From JAEVLT01 sp050496765 (GTDB taxonomy: Bacteria > Bacillota > Bacilli > Bacillales > Cytobacillaceae), in contig NZ_JBNWEO010000016.1 in NCBI RefSeq assembly GCF_050496765.1, positions 1 through 49,081 of the forward strand: 49,081 nucleotides of DNA, in the 5' to 3' direction. The notes under the pieces were generated by a model. That model ran no database searches. It saw only the letters and a list, made by a program, of their open reading frames with translations, and was not told where the DNA came from. Positions 24,317 to 33,608 of this stretch are shown piece by piece. The translations under genes and the position numbers were made by a program. Numbering within the stretch: the first letter of the stretch is position 1; each line of letters opens with the position of its first letter.

Positions 24317-25216
24317 TTACTTTTCTTCTCTGCCTAAGAAGTAGTTCTGAATCAGAGTTAAGATCAGGATAATACCGAACAGTACGAATGCCATGGCTGA
24401 TGCATATCCCATTTGCATTGTCTTAAACCCTTTGTTAAAGATATCCAATACAACCGATAGTGTGGAGTTTAATGGTCCGCCATTACCACCGGAGATAACA
24501 TATACTTGGTCAAACACCTGAAACGTCCCAATCATCGACATCACGACATTCAAGAAGGTCGTCCTGCGCAATAACGGAATCGTGACATACCAAAGCAATT
24601 TCCATCCGCGGGCACCATCCAGCTCAGCCGCTTCATATACTTCTTCCGAAATATCCTGCAAGCCAGCCAAATAGATAATCATAAACTGGCCGACACTCGA
24701 CCATATGGCCATCAACATAATCGCCGGCAATGCAAACGACGGGCTATTGAAGTAGTTTGGGCCATGAATGCCGAAGTTCGCCAAGAATTTATTCAAAAGT
24801 CCGTCCGGCTGAAAAATAAACATAAAAATCACACTGACAGCTACTGTTGAAGTAACGGTTGGCAGATAATAGGCTACGCGGAAAAACGTTTTCCCCCGAA
24901 TGTTATTCACAATCAAGGCCAAGAATAAGGCAATGGCTGTTTGAATCGGCACAACACCAAGTGTATAAAGGGAAGTATTCCATAGCGCCCGTAAAAATTC
25001 TTGATCCTTAAACAAATTTATATAGTTTGCTAAGCCAACGAATTTGGCATTTTGCGGATCTAAAAAGGAAAACTTGAAAAAGCTGATATAAAAAGCGTAG
25101 AAAATCGGACCGATCAAAAAGACCATTAAAGCGACAAGAGCCGGCAAAAGGAAAAGGTATCCGGTCATTGCTTGGTCAAACTTACTCCGTAAGAGACTTT
25201 GTTTTTTTCGTTTCAT
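24317..25216 (-). CDS. Sugar ABC transporter permease, MalF type
   Basis: Inner-membrane permease of 299 residues. Signs are the N-terminal basic stretch followed by GYLFLLPALVALMVFLIGPI, and the EAA loop EEVYEAAELDGARGWKLLWYVTIPLLR. The ORF is open to 25258, but ATG 25216 is preceded by AAGGG and GGAGG and gives the usual N-terminus. Twelve bases separate it from the MalG-type gene. Substrate is probably the disaccharide cleaved by the GH65 enzyme in the same operon. Confidence 0.95.
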   Translation of the reverse strand: MKRKKQSLLRSKFDQAMTGYLFLLPALVALMVFLIGPIFYAFYISFFKFSFLDPQNAKFVGLANYINLFKDQEFLRALWNTSLYTLGVVPIQTAIALFLALIVNNIRGKTFFRVAYYLPTVTSTVAVSVIFMFIFQPDGLLNKFLANFGIHGPNYFNSPSFALPAIMLMAIWSSVGQFMIIYLAGLQDISEEVYEAAELDGARGWKLLWYVTIPLLRRTTFLNVVMSMIGTFQVFDQVYVISGGNGGPLNSTLSVVLDIFNKGFKTMQMGYASAMAFVLFGIILILTLIQNYFLGREEK

Positions 25217-25300
25217 CCTCCGCTGTCCCTTCTGTACAAAATCAGGAACCAAATGCAAACTTTAAAGAGTTTGCATTTGGTATATTTCATCCCATTTTAC

Positions 25301-26548
25301 TTATTTTGATTGCTCTTCAACGGTTTTTTGGGCTTGCGACAATACTTTTGATGGCTCAAGGCCTTGCAGTACGCCTTGTTCAGTTGCCTTATTAATAGCG
25401 TCTACGAAGTTTTGCCCATAGGTTCCAAATTGGTAAGGAACAGCTTCTTTTACACCGTTTACAAATGCTTTGTATTCTGGATTGCTGTTTAAAAACGCTT
25501 CTTGCTGGCTGATTCTCGCAGGAATTGCAAGACCGGATTCTGCTGTCATTTTCTGTGCTTCTTTACCAGTCAAGAAGAATAATAGTTTTGCAGCTGCATC
25601 AGGATTTTTCGTTGATTTTGCCATTGAGTAGCTGACTGTATAAGTCATGTTAACACTGTTACCATTTGCTGTCGGAAAATCAGCAATACCATAATTTAGA
25701 TTCGGTGCAGATTCTTTCAAAAATGGAAGAACCCATGCCCCTTCTAGTGCCATGGCCACTTTTCCTTGTGAGAATGGAACGCCAGCCCAATCTCCTCCTA
25801 AATCTTTCGGAGGAACTAAATTTTTCGCTTTCATATTATCAATGAAGAATTTTAAACCGGCTTCATTTGCTTTATCATCCAACGTTACTTTATTTGCTTT
25901 AGCATCGTAATAGCTGCCGCCAAAGTCTTTCACAAGCGGATAGTAACGAGCAACGTCAATCGGCATGGATAGCGGTGCAATGCCTTTTGCTTTTAATAAT
26001 TCTGCGTCCTTAATGAGCTCATCCCATGTTTTTGGCGGAGCCGTAATTCCAGCTTTGGCAAATAAGTCTTTATTGTATTCAAGTGCCATTGTATTGTAAT
26101 CTTTTGGTAAACCGTATAACTTGCCTTTCCATTTGAAAGCGTCTATAGCAGCTGGAGCGAAGTCAGCTGTATCCACTTTTTCTTTTTTAATATAATCATC
26201 AAGCGGTGCTAATACACCCGAGTCTTCAAGTGCAGGCGCATACGCGGCATCTACGTAGAAGATATCGGGAGCCGTTTTAGATGCCAACATTGGCTGAAGC
26301 GCTTGCAAATAGCTGCCTGTAATGACTTGTTCTGTTACTTTAATATTTGGGTTTGCTTTTTCAAATGCTGCAATTTGATTATCGACTAATTTCTTTTCAG
26401 CAGGACTTGATGCCCACATACCCACTTTCAATGTCACTTTTCCGCCGCCGCTGCTTCCAGCATTATTGCCGCCGTTCGAGCTGCATCCGGCCAGTAGACC
26501 AGCACCCAAAACAACAGCGGAAGCGATTCCCAACCACTTTCTTTTCAT
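25301..26548 (-). CDS. Sugar-binding lipoprotein of the ABC transporter
   Basis: Extracellular solute-binding protein of 415 residues. The signal MKRKWLGIASAVVLGAGLLAGC has lipobox LAGC, so the protein is anchored to the outer face of the membrane. After a Gly/Ser/Asn linker comes the CUT1 binding fold: LKVGMWASSPAEKKLVDNQI near the N-terminus and KSTKNPDAAAKLLFFLTG toward the C-terminus. The frame is open to 26680, but ATG 26548 follows GGGAGAGGAAAG and starts the signal peptide. First gene of the operon, with two operators and a promoter upstream. Confidence 0.95.
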   Translation of the reverse strand: MKRKWLGIASAVVLGAGLLAGCSSNGGNNAGSSGGGKVTLKVGMWASSPAEKKLVDNQIAAFEKANPNIKVTEQVITGSYLQALQPMLASKTAPDIFYVDAAYAPALEDSGVLAPLDDYIKKEKVDTADFAPAAIDAFKWKGKLYGLPKDYNTMALEYNKDLFAKAGITAPPKTWDELIKDAELLKAKGIAPLSMPIDVARYYPLVKDFGGSYYDAKANKVTLDDKANEAGLKFFIDNMKAKNLVPPKDLGGDWAGVPFSQGKVAMALEGAWVLPFLKESAPNLNYGIADFPTANGNSVNMTYTVSYSMAKSTKNPDAAAKLLFFLTGKEAQKMTAESGLAIPARISQQEAFLNSNPEYKAFVNGVKEAVPYQFGTYGQNFVDAINKATEQGVLQGLEPSKVLSQAQKTVEEQSK

Positions 26549-26588
26549 ATTCTTTCCTCTCCCTTTAAAATATATATTTTCCAAAACT

Positions 26589-26614
26589 GAAACGTTTTCG
26601 AAAAAACGTTTTCG
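26589..26614. promoter_or_regulatory. Tandem LacI-type operators
   Basis: GAAACGTTTTCG (26589-26600) and AAAACGTTTTCG (26603-26614) lie 14 bp apart, just downstream of the expected transcription start. Repression by the operon's own LacI-type protein is likely. CcpA, whose sites have a similar central CG, is an alternative. Confidence 0.75.
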
Positions 26615-26633
26615 TAAATCGCTTACATCAATA

Positions 26634-26662
26634 AATATATACCTCGATACTTGTATAGTCAA
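26634..26662 (-). promoter_or_regulatory. SigA-type promoter of the sugar operon
   Basis: TTGACT (26662-26657), a 17-bp spacer, and TATATT (26639-26634). Transcription should start near 26627, just before the two operators. Confidence 0.7.
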
Positions 26663-26771
26663 CCAATATTTTTTGGACAAAATATGTCTTTTTTATGCTA
26701 GAAGACAGGAAAAAAGCGCCAATTACTAGAATCGACGCCCTCCAGCCTTTTTTGTGATCGTATGAAAAGGT

Positions 26772-26972
26772 CTATTTTAGAAAAAGATAGGCAAGTGCGA
26801 TACCAACCCCAATAATCATAAACCACATATGCGCTCCTCCGTGCGAATGACCGGATCCATGATGGTTTGAATGACCGTGACAGCCATTCGAATGCTGGTT
26901 CGGGTGACTGTCTGAATGGTCATGATGATCTTTTTTCTTATGTCCCCCGTGATGGTCTCCATGACAACCCAT
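26772..26972 (-). CDS. Small His-rich membrane protein in the copper cluster
   Basis: A 66-residue protein starting MGCHGDHHGGHKKKDHHDHS. About a third of the first 48 residues are His, with two Cys. It ends in a single membrane helix (WFMIIGVGIALAYLFLK). ATG 26972 follows AAAGGAGGA; an upstream in-frame start at 27104 would overlap the preceding gene and lacks a site. Last of three genes on the copA transcript. Metal binding at the membrane is the obvious inference: a buffer or a donor to the ATPase. No family name comes to mind. Confidence 0.82.
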   Translation of the reverse strand: MGCHGDHHGGHKKKDHHDHSDSHPNQHSNGCHGHSNHHGSGHSHGGAHMWFMIIGVGIALAYLFLK

Positions 26973-26986
26973 ATAGCTTCCTCCTT

Positions 26987-27232
26987 TTAATGATGGTGTC
27001 CGAAATGGGATTCTTCCTCGCTCACCGGCTGACTCGAAAATTTCTTTTTGGCATAAGGGATAAAAATCGGCATTGTGACGATTAAGCCAAGTAACAGGAT
27101 CCACAATGCTCCGCCTATCCTGGCAACATTGTCATACTTGCTGCTTAATGTTAGAAGGATAAACAACACAGCAGCTCCGACTGATATTCCTCCATAGTAG
27201 AGGGCAGCGATTTTTGCCACTTTTGATTCCAT
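26987..27232 (-). CDS. Two-helix membrane protein in the copper cluster
   Basis: An 81-residue protein with two hydrophobic segments (about residues 9-29 and 38-58) and a tail ending in ESHFGHHH. The His-rich end suggests metal contact. It has a strong Shine-Dalgarno (AAAAGGAGG) and lies 24 bp after copA and 14 bp before the His-rich gene, so the three form one unit. I do not recognise a characterised family. Confidence 0.78.
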   Translation of the reverse strand: MESKVAKIAALYYGGISVGAAVLFILLTLSSKYDNVARIGGALWILLLGLIVTMPIFIPYAKKKFSSQPVSEEESHFGHHH

Positions 27233-27256
27233 TTGTCCGAACCTCCTTTTATTTTT

Positions 27257-29824
27257 CTACACCGCTTTTACAGGCACCTGTTCGTGCTCATGCTGCATTG
27301 GGTTTTTTGGTGTACCTTTTTGTTTCATCGAAGGGTTGAAACGTTTGAGCAACAGTGTATTTAATGTTACTGAAACAGAACTTACAGCCATGAACAATGC
27401 CGCTAATTCTGGGCTCACGACAAGTCCTGTAAATGGATACAAGAGACCTGCTGCAAGTGGAATCCCGATCGTATTGTAAATAAAGGCCCAGAATAGGTTT
27501 TCTTTTACCTTTCTCATTGTCCGTTTGCTGATTTCAATTGCGCCCACGACATCACGAATATCATCTTTAATTAGAATAATGTCACCCGTCTCTTTGGCAA
27601 CGTCTGTACCACTGCCAATCGCAATCCCAACTTCTGCTTGTGCAAGTGCCGGAGCATCGTTTACGCCATCACCGACCATGGCTACCTTTAATCCTTGCGA
27701 TTGCAGTTTGATGACTTCATTTGCTTTGTCTTGCGGAAGGACTTCTGCTAAAACAATGTCAATGCCGACTTGTTTGGCAATGGCATCGGCTGTCCGTCTG
27801 TTATCACCCGTAATCATCGCAACCCGGATGCCCATTTTTCTTAATTTGCTTACCGCTTCAATTGAATTTTCCTTTAGCGTATCGGCAACGGCAATGATAC
27901 CGGCTGGCTTGCCATCAATCGCAATGAACATCGCGGTCTTTCCATCACCTTCCAACTTTTCTGCTTTCGGTAACAATCTTTCAAAAGCAACCGCTTCTTG
28001 CTTCATTAACCTTCTATTCCCTGCTAAAATTCGATGGCCTTCAAAATACGCAACGACACCATGCCCCGGGATCGAGTCAAAGGAATCGGCATCTTTAACG
28101 ACCATCCCTTTCTCTTTAGCTCCATTCACAATGGCCTCACCAAGTGGATGTTCTGAGTTTTTCTCGGTGACTGCAGTAAAGAGTAATACTTGTTCTTCAG
28201 TAAATGGATGTAATGCGACCACATCGGTTAACGATGGTTTCCCTTTTGTTAAAGTACCCGTTTTATCAAAAACAATGGCTTGTAGTTTTGAGGAAGCTTC
28301 AATGGCTCCGGCTCCCTTAAAGAGAATTCCGTTTTCAGCACCTTTACCCGTTCCGGCCATCATCGCGCTTGGTGTGGCCAGCCCAACTGCACAAGGACAG
28401 GAAATAACGAGCACCGTTAAACTTAGAAGTAGCGAGAATCCAAAGACGCCGATACTTGTTAACGAATATGGCGATAGGATAAACCGTGAATCAGCTTGGA
28501 AAAAGGCGTCAAACCCGATAAAGAACCAGAAAATAAAGGCAAGAACAGCTAATAAGTGAACACCGAGAATAAAGTGCCCGGCCACCCAGTCCGCCATTTT
28601 TTGAATCGGTGCCTTCGATGCCTGTGCATCTTCCACAAGCTTGATAATTTGGGCTAAAGCTGAATCTTTTCCAACCTTTGTTGCTTCAAAGCGGAATGAA
28701 CCTGTTTTGTTAATGGTTCCGCCAATAACAGCGTCGCCTGTACGTTTTTCGACCGGAATACTTTCACCTGTAATCATCGATTCATCAACAGCTGAATAAC
28801 CGTCCTTAACCGTTCCATCAACAGGAACACTTTCACCCGGGCGAACAATAACGATATCACCAGGGATGACTTCATCAGCGGCAATTTCCATTTCCTTTCC
28901 GCCGCGAATAACACGTGCGACTTTTGCCTGTAAACTCATCAGCTTGCGGATCGCTTCAGATGTTTTCCCGCGCGTGAGTGCCTCTAGGTACCGTCCTAAA
29001 ACGATAAAGGCAGTTAAAAGGGCTGCGGACTCGAAAAAGGTCGCTTCCGAACCACCAAATCCTGCATTCGGCGCGACAGTATTAATGACGGCAATTAAAT
29101 AAGATGCACCGATTCCTGTTGCATACAACAGGTTCATATCTGTAACACCGCGTTTTAAGCCGCGGAAACTATTGGAGAAAAATTGCCAGCCTGGGCCAAG
29201 TACAACTGGTGTTGTTAATATCCATAAAAGATAGTTATTACCTAAAAATTCAGGTACAAATTTAGGAAGGATCCAATAATCTCGAAACTGGCCAAGCATA
29301 ATAATGATTGCCAGCGGCCACGTCCAAAGCATAAATCTTCCCTGGCGCTTAATTTCGTGTTCCCTTGCTGCTTTCTCCTTGTCTAATTGATCTTTGCCTG
29401 TTAGTTTTTCGGAGGCTGTATAGCCTAACTGGCCGATCTCTTGCTTGATATCCTGTTTGGTCACACTTCCAGGATAAAATTCCACCTTAACAGACTCTGA
29501 AGCCAAGTTGACGACGACATTGGTCACTCCTGTCAATTGGCCAACGGCTTTTTCCACTTTTGACACACAAGATGCACATGTCATACCATGAACCGATAAA
29601 TGGATCTCTTCCATCCCAACATTGTAGCCAACATCTTGAATCGCCTTAACCATATCAGGTACGGCTACTTTTCCTTCGTCAAATTCAACTTGTGCTTTCT
29701 CGGCAGCTAAATTGACCTTTGCGCCTTTCACCCCTTGCAGGTTAGACAGTGCTTTTTCAATGGTGCTGACGCAGGACGCACATGTCATACCTTCAACTGG
29801 GAGAACAATTAGTTTCATTCCCAT
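27257..29824 (-). CDS. copA: Copper-exporting P1B-type ATPase
   Basis: Inner-membrane pump that exports Cu(I). The 855 residues contain two N-terminal heavy-metal domains (MTCASC at 13-18 and 81-86), the actuator motif TGES (352-355), the transmembrane metal site CPC (476-478), the phosphorylation motif DKTGT (520-524), SEHPLGEAI, and GDGVNDAPAL. CPC together with two CxxC domains is the CopA pattern. The start is ATG 29824 after AAGGAGG. No CsoR or CopZ gene is adjacent in the window. Two small His-rich membrane proteins follow on the same strand. Confidence 0.95.
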   Translation of the reverse strand: MGMKLIVLPVEGMTCASCVSTIEKALSNLQGVKGAKVNLAAEKAQVEFDEGKVAVPDMVKAIQDVGYNVGMEEIHLSVHGMTCASCVSKVEKAVGQLTGVTNVVVNLASESVKVEFYPGSVTKQDIKQEIGQLGYTASEKLTGKDQLDKEKAAREHEIKRQGRFMLWTWPLAIIIMLGQFRDYWILPKFVPEFLGNNYLLWILTTPVVLGPGWQFFSNSFRGLKRGVTDMNLLYATGIGASYLIAVINTVAPNAGFGGSEATFFESAALLTAFIVLGRYLEALTRGKTSEAIRKLMSLQAKVARVIRGGKEMEIAADEVIPGDIVIVRPGESVPVDGTVKDGYSAVDESMITGESIPVEKRTGDAVIGGTINKTGSFRFEATKVGKDSALAQIIKLVEDAQASKAPIQKMADWVAGHFILGVHLLAVLAFIFWFFIGFDAFFQADSRFILSPYSLTSIGVFGFSLLLSLTVLVISCPCAVGLATPSAMMAGTGKGAENGILFKGAGAIEASSKLQAIVFDKTGTLTKGKPSLTDVVALHPFTEEQVLLFTAVTEKNSEHPLGEAIVNGAKEKGMVVKDADSFDSIPGHGVVAYFEGHRILAGNRRLMKQEAVAFERLLPKAEKLEGDGKTAMFIAIDGKPAGIIAVADTLKENSIEAVSKLRKMGIRVAMITGDNRRTADAIAKQVGIDIVLAEVLPQDKANEVIKLQSQGLKVAMVGDGVNDAPALAQAEVGIAIGSGTDVAKETGDIILIKDDIRDVVGAIEISKRTMRKVKENLFWAFIYNTIGIPLAAGLLYPFTGLVVSPELAALFMAVSSVSVTLNTLLLKRFNPSMKQKGTPKNPMQHEHEQVPVKAV

Positions 29825-29925
29825 ATTGTGAACCTCCTTATTTTTTCCTCCTTAACAAAATGAAGTAGGTGGCTTATTTGAATTTCTATTTTTATCGTAC
29901 TCAGGAAAGGTGAAACGAAAATGAG

Positions 29926-29935
29926 TTACATGTAA
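29926..29935. promoter_or_regulatory. Palindrome upstream of copA
   Basis: TTACATGTAA is a perfect 10-bp palindrome about 100 bp before the copA start. It may be an operator for a copper sensor, but it does not fit the CopY pattern exactly. The rest of 29825-30086 shows no gene; AATCCCTT/AAGGGATG near 30008-30063 could form a long-loop hairpin. Confidence 0.3.
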
Positions 29936-30086
29936 GAAATTCCTAAGAAATTCCAATATCGGTCTGTTTTTAATGAACAAAAGGCTCATTTCCTAGAGAA
30001 AAATAAAAATCCCTTCTGAGACAGTTGCCAGGATTTTCTCCTAAAAACTATCCAAAAGGGATGTTTGTTTTCTTTCTTTTCAGCTA

Positions 30087-31760
30087 TTATTTTCGTTTAT
30101 TCGAACGCCAAATGGAGAACAAAACAGATCCTCCAAAAAGAATGGAAATTACAAAGCCTCCAGTAAACAACCAGCTGAGATTATTGACTGTTCCGGTTGA
30201 TCCAGGATGATAAATGAGCATTACCAAAGCCAAACTGATGATGATTGCACTTGTTAAAATGCTCAACGCGAGGCGATTAAACATTTTATTCAATTCACTG
30301 ATGAGGGATTCCGGTTTTTTTACATTCATTTGCACTTCCAGCTGATCTTGCTTTGCTTTTCGCAGTATGTTCAGAACAAGACCTGGCGCTTCAGTCGATA
30401 ATGCAAACAAATCAAGCGCTGCTTGCTTGACTTTCTTCTTCTGCTCTGTCCGAAAGTTTTGAAAGTAGAGACGCGGAGCATTGTTTGCCATAAATTCAAA
30501 CAAGTTAAATTCCGGATCCAATCGTCGTCCAATCCCTTCACTCATCACGATTGTCTTGGCTAGCAAAGAGAAGTGGCCAGGAACACGAATTTTGTTTTTA
30601 TAGATGATTTCCAGCAGTTTTCCCACTGCTTTAGCTAAATCGATTTCTGCAAGTGTATCATGAAGGTAACGGTCAATAAAGATTTTTAGATCCTTCTTCA
30701 GTAGATCAACATGTGCATGCTGATTTTCCGGATCAAGACTGAGAAGGACATCCGCAATCTTACTTTCATTTTTCTGCGCCAACCCTAAAAATAAGGAAAC
30801 CATTTGCGAACGGCTCTCTTCGGTTAGTTCACCGACGAGGCCAAAGTCAATGAGCGCGAGGCTTCCATCCCTTTTAATAAAAAGATTGCCTGGATGCAAA
30901 TCACCATGAAAAAAACCATCCTCAAAAATCATCTTCAACAAAATCTCTGCACAATTTCTTGCCAATTTCTTTACATCAATCGTTGTTTCCTTTATCGAAA
31001 CGAGCTCATCCACACTATAGCCTTTCACTTCTTCCATTGTGATGATTCTTTTGGTCGTTAAATCCCAATAGACTTTTGGAATACAAAGTTTCTGATTCCC
31101 ATGAAAATTACTGTCAAACCGCTCAATGTTTTTTCCTTCCTGTACGTAATCCAATTCTTTCATTAAGGCGGCCCCGAACTCTTGAACGAGGTCGGTAAAA
31201 TTTACGATTTCTCCTAACCGAAGGCGGTTTTGTGCCAATTGTGCAAGATGTTGAATGATTTGCAAGTCCTCTATTACCGTGTCCTCGATCTCGGGCCGTT
31301 GGACTTTTACGATAACTTGTTCTCCATTGGTTAGAACGGCTCGATACACTTGACCAATGGATGCGGAAGCCAGTGGCGTTTCATCAAAACGCGAAAACAG
31401 CGAACGCCAATTCTCACCTAGTTCTTCTTTTATGCACTCTCTGATTTCATCAAATTCAAGAGGTGGGACAGATGCTTGCAATTTAGACAAATCTTCAATA
31501 TACGATTGCGGCAATAAATCTGAACGCGTACTTAATATTTGTCCCATTTTTATAAATGTCGTCCCCAATTCCTCAAAGGCAGCCCGCAAATGCTGTGGTT
31601 CGGTATAGGGTGCTTCTTGAACACGATGGCCAAAGGAACCTTGATGAAATGGGAAAAGGCGATCCAACCCCAATTTAACAAGCAGAAAGCCAAAACCGTG
31701 TTTGATTAATATTTTCACAATCTCTCGATACCTTTTGGAGTAGAAATGCACTTTCCTCAT
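30087..31760 (-). CDS. AarF/UbiB/ADCK-family kinase-like membrane protein
   Basis: A 557-residue atypical kinase. The family traits are the N-terminal extension with GTTFIKMGQILSTRSDLLP (KxGQ motif), A-rich loop SASIGQVYRA, ATP Lys in VIVKVQRPEI, HGDLHPGNLF and LIDFGLVGE. Two C-terminal membrane helices follow (about residues 490-550). Relatives support quinone or lipid metabolism. TTG 31781 is in frame, but ATG 31760 follows GGGAGG with eight bases and gives MRKVHFYSKRYREI, typical of the family. Monocistronic as far as visible. Confidence 0.9.
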   Translation of the reverse strand: MRKVHFYSKRYREIVKILIKHGFGFLLVKLGLDRLFPFHQGSFGHRVQEAPYTEPQHLRAAFEELGTTFIKMGQILSTRSDLLPQSYIEDLSKLQASVPPLEFDEIRECIKEELGENWRSLFSRFDETPLASASIGQVYRAVLTNGEQVIVKVQRPEIEDTVIEDLQIIQHLAQLAQNRLRLGEIVNFTDLVQEFGAALMKELDYVQEGKNIERFDSNFHGNQKLCIPKVYWDLTTKRIITMEEVKGYSVDELVSIKETTIDVKKLARNCAEILLKMIFEDGFFHGDLHPGNLFIKRDGSLALIDFGLVGELTEESRSQMVSLFLGLAQKNESKIADVLLSLDPENQHAHVDLLKKDLKIFIDRYLHDTLAEIDLAKAVGKLLEIIYKNKIRVPGHFSLLAKTIVMSEGIGRRLDPEFNLFEFMANNAPRLYFQNFRTEQKKKVKQAALDLFALSTEAPGLVLNILRKAKQDQLEVQMNVKKPESLISELNKMFNRLALSILTSAIIISLALVMLIYHPGSTGTVNNLSWLFTGGFVISILFGGSVLFSIWRSNKRK

Positions 31761-31807
31761 GTTACAATCCTCCCATTTCAAGATTCCTTTACTACTTCCA
31801 TTTTAAT

Positions 31808-31852
31808 AAAAAAAGCCGTTGGGTGCAGCAAATCACCCAGCAGCTCATCGTT
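31808..31852 (-). terminator. Terminator of the full-length YeeE/YedE gene
   Basis: TGGGTG and CACCCA pair within GCTGCTGGGTG/CACCCAACGGC, followed by a T run on the minus strand (complement of the A run at 31810-31816). Confidence 0.65.
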
Positions 31853-31871
31853 TTTCAGAACTTGCATTGCA

Positions 31872-33089
31872 TTATTTATTCGATAGTTTGCAGATAGGGC
31901 GAAGCTTTACACCAATGATACTGCCGAACATAGCAGCAATCATCCATACCCAGCCGTGAAGGCTAAACGAAGCGACACCGCTGAAATACGCTCCAATGTT
32001 GCAGCCAAAGGCAATTCGTGCACCATACCCCATTAGAATGCCGCCAACAAGAAGGCTGACAACTGTTCTTACCGGGATCTTGCGCCAAAAGCGGTTTGGC
32101 TTCCCGCTAAGTCCGAGCGCCAACAAAGCCCCAAAAACAATTCCAATATCCAATACAGAAGTCACATCTTGGAAGATGCTATTGTTTAATGCTGCAGCAT
32201 TCGCAGGCGTTTGCCAGTAACCCCAATCGGTTACTTGAATCCCAAGCGGCTGTGCAAATTTCGCTCCCCAAAGTGCGAATGCGGATGTGATTCCCCACGG
32301 TTTTCCGGTAATCAATAGAAGAAGCGCATTCCCAACAGCAAGCACAACACTGCCAAGAATCAATGGCCAAGGCCCTTTATAAATTGCCTTCCAACCCGCC
32401 GACCAATCAGGGCGAAGGGATTCGATATTGCCGTTGCGGCGTTTTTCAATATAAAGTGTCGCAATAAAGACAATGATCATAATCAATAAATTAAACAGGA
32501 ATCCCCCCGTAACACCGAACGTTTGAATGAATGAGACAGGACCGATAGTAGGCGTCGCCATCCACCATGTGAAATGGGCACTTCCAATGACGGAACCGGC
32601 CACAAAACCGATTAGGGTCAGAAGGCCGCGAGAGTCACCGCCACCTAAGTGATAAAGTGTACCTGACGCGCAGCCATCTCCTAATTGCATGCCAATTCCA
32701 AATACAAAAGCGCCAAACAGAACGGACATGCCTACAGGAAATACATACCCAGTTGCTTGGTTCCCGAAACCACCCAACAGAATCGGAAGAAACAAAATGT
32801 TGGCCATTAAGAACAAAATCATCTGCGCCCGGATGCCCACACCACGCCCACCTGTCAAGAATACGCGAAAAGCACTTGTAAAACCATAGTGGGCATGGTA
32901 CAAAGCCAACCCCAATACCCCGGCAATTAAATATAACGATGCTTGTTTATATGAAACGGTGCTGCCAAGAAAGAGAAATCCACTCGCAAAAACAGCCAGT
33001 GTGAAAACAGTAATCGGCCTGTTTACATTTCCTAAGCTTGGCTTGCGAATGGACGGTTTAAACTCTACTGCTGCATTTTGACTGCTCAT
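31872..33089 (-). CDS. Full-length YeeE/YedE-family sulfur-compound transporter
   Basis: A 405-residue membrane protein containing both halves that are split at 16299-17884. The first half has GMQLGDGCASGTLYHLGGG and the second GYGARIAFGCNIGAYFSG with SLHGWVWM; the two Cys motifs mark the pore in TsuA-type transporters. Thiosulfate is the best-known substrate of the family; selenium compounds have been proposed for some members. ATG 33089 follows AGGTGGAGG. It stands alone without a TusA gene, so it may share the carrier at 18936 or work differently from the split system. Confidence 0.88.
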   Translation of the reverse strand: MSSQNAAVEFKPSIRKPSLGNVNRPITVFTLAVFASGFLFLGSTVSYKQASLYLIAGVLGLALYHAHYGFTSAFRVFLTGGRGVGIRAQMILFLMANILFLPILLGGFGNQATGYVFPVGMSVLFGAFVFGIGMQLGDGCASGTLYHLGGGDSRGLLTLIGFVAGSVIGSAHFTWWMATPTIGPVSFIQTFGVTGGFLFNLLIMIIVFIATLYIEKRRNGNIESLRPDWSAGWKAIYKGPWPLILGSVVLAVGNALLLLITGKPWGITSAFALWGAKFAQPLGIQVTDWGYWQTPANAAALNNSIFQDVTSVLDIGIVFGALLALGLSGKPNRFWRKIPVRTVVSLLVGGILMGYGARIAFGCNIGAYFSGVASFSLHGWVWMIAAMFGSIIGVKLRPICKLSNK

Positions 33090-33259
33090 TACAATCCTCC
33101 ACCTTTTTCTATTTTTCTAGCTTTTTAAAAAGCATTATTTATATAACAGTATTCTAATCGGATTTCTTATGAATCTATATTAGCATCCCACTACAATGGA
33201 GGCAACTCTTTTTACTTCTTTTGAATGGGTATTTTTGGATATCATTTTGAATGAACGAG

Positions 33260-33406
33260 GGATTCGACGTACTTTGGATGGGATTCAACGCTTTTTGAGT
33301 AGAATTCGACGTACTTTGGATGGAATTCGACGCTTTTTGAGTAGGATTCGACGCACTTTGGATGGAATTCGACGCTTTTGGAGTAGAATTCGACGTCTTT
33401 GTCGAA
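33260..33406 (+). repeat. Minisatellite 3: seven 21-bp units (42-bp higher-order)
   Basis: Units begin G(G/A)ATTC(G/A)AC at 33260, 33281, 33302, 33323, 33344, 33365 and 33386. They alternate between ACTTTGGATG-type and CTTTTTGAGTA-type, giving a 42-bp higher-order period. Because 21 is a multiple of three, frames on both strands stay open through it. Neither frame has a ribosome binding site, so I do not call a gene. Confidence 0.92.
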
Positions 33407-33517
33407 TTCCAATGCCGATACTCAACCTCCGCCACCATTCTTGTAGCGCAATCGATTTAGCGATAGTTGCAGACTGATGAATCGATCCTACGATTCATAC
33501 ATAAACAAACAAAATCT

Positions 33518-33595
33518 TTGACATACTGAAAAAAATAAGGTAAATTATCAAATTGGCGAACGTTTTTATTTTTTTGTTTTTAAATATTCGTATTT
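33518..33595 (+). promoter_or_regulatory. guaC promoter with a PurR box pair
   Basis: TTGACA (33518-33523), 17-bp spacer, TAAATT (33541-33546). Downstream are two CGAA-centred PurBoxes in opposite orientation: AATTGGCGAACGTT (33551-33564) and AAATATTCGTATTT (33582-33595), 17 bp apart. This matches the known arrangement AWWWCGAACWWT in PurR-controlled genes of Bacillus, which include guaC (yumD). The second box touches the Shine-Dalgarno. Confidence 0.82.
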
Positions 33596-33608
33596 AGGGG
33601 TGTTTGGT

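Noticed and set aside
27525..28559. 344-codon plus-strand ORF opposite copA
   Set aside because: It is a shadow of the copA frame with low-complexity Ser/Ala/Pro composition and no initiation site.
33175..33477. Protein genes across the 21-bp array on either strand
   Set aside because: Both frames are open only because the unit length is a multiple of three. Neither start has a Shine-Dalgarno and both products are simple repeats.
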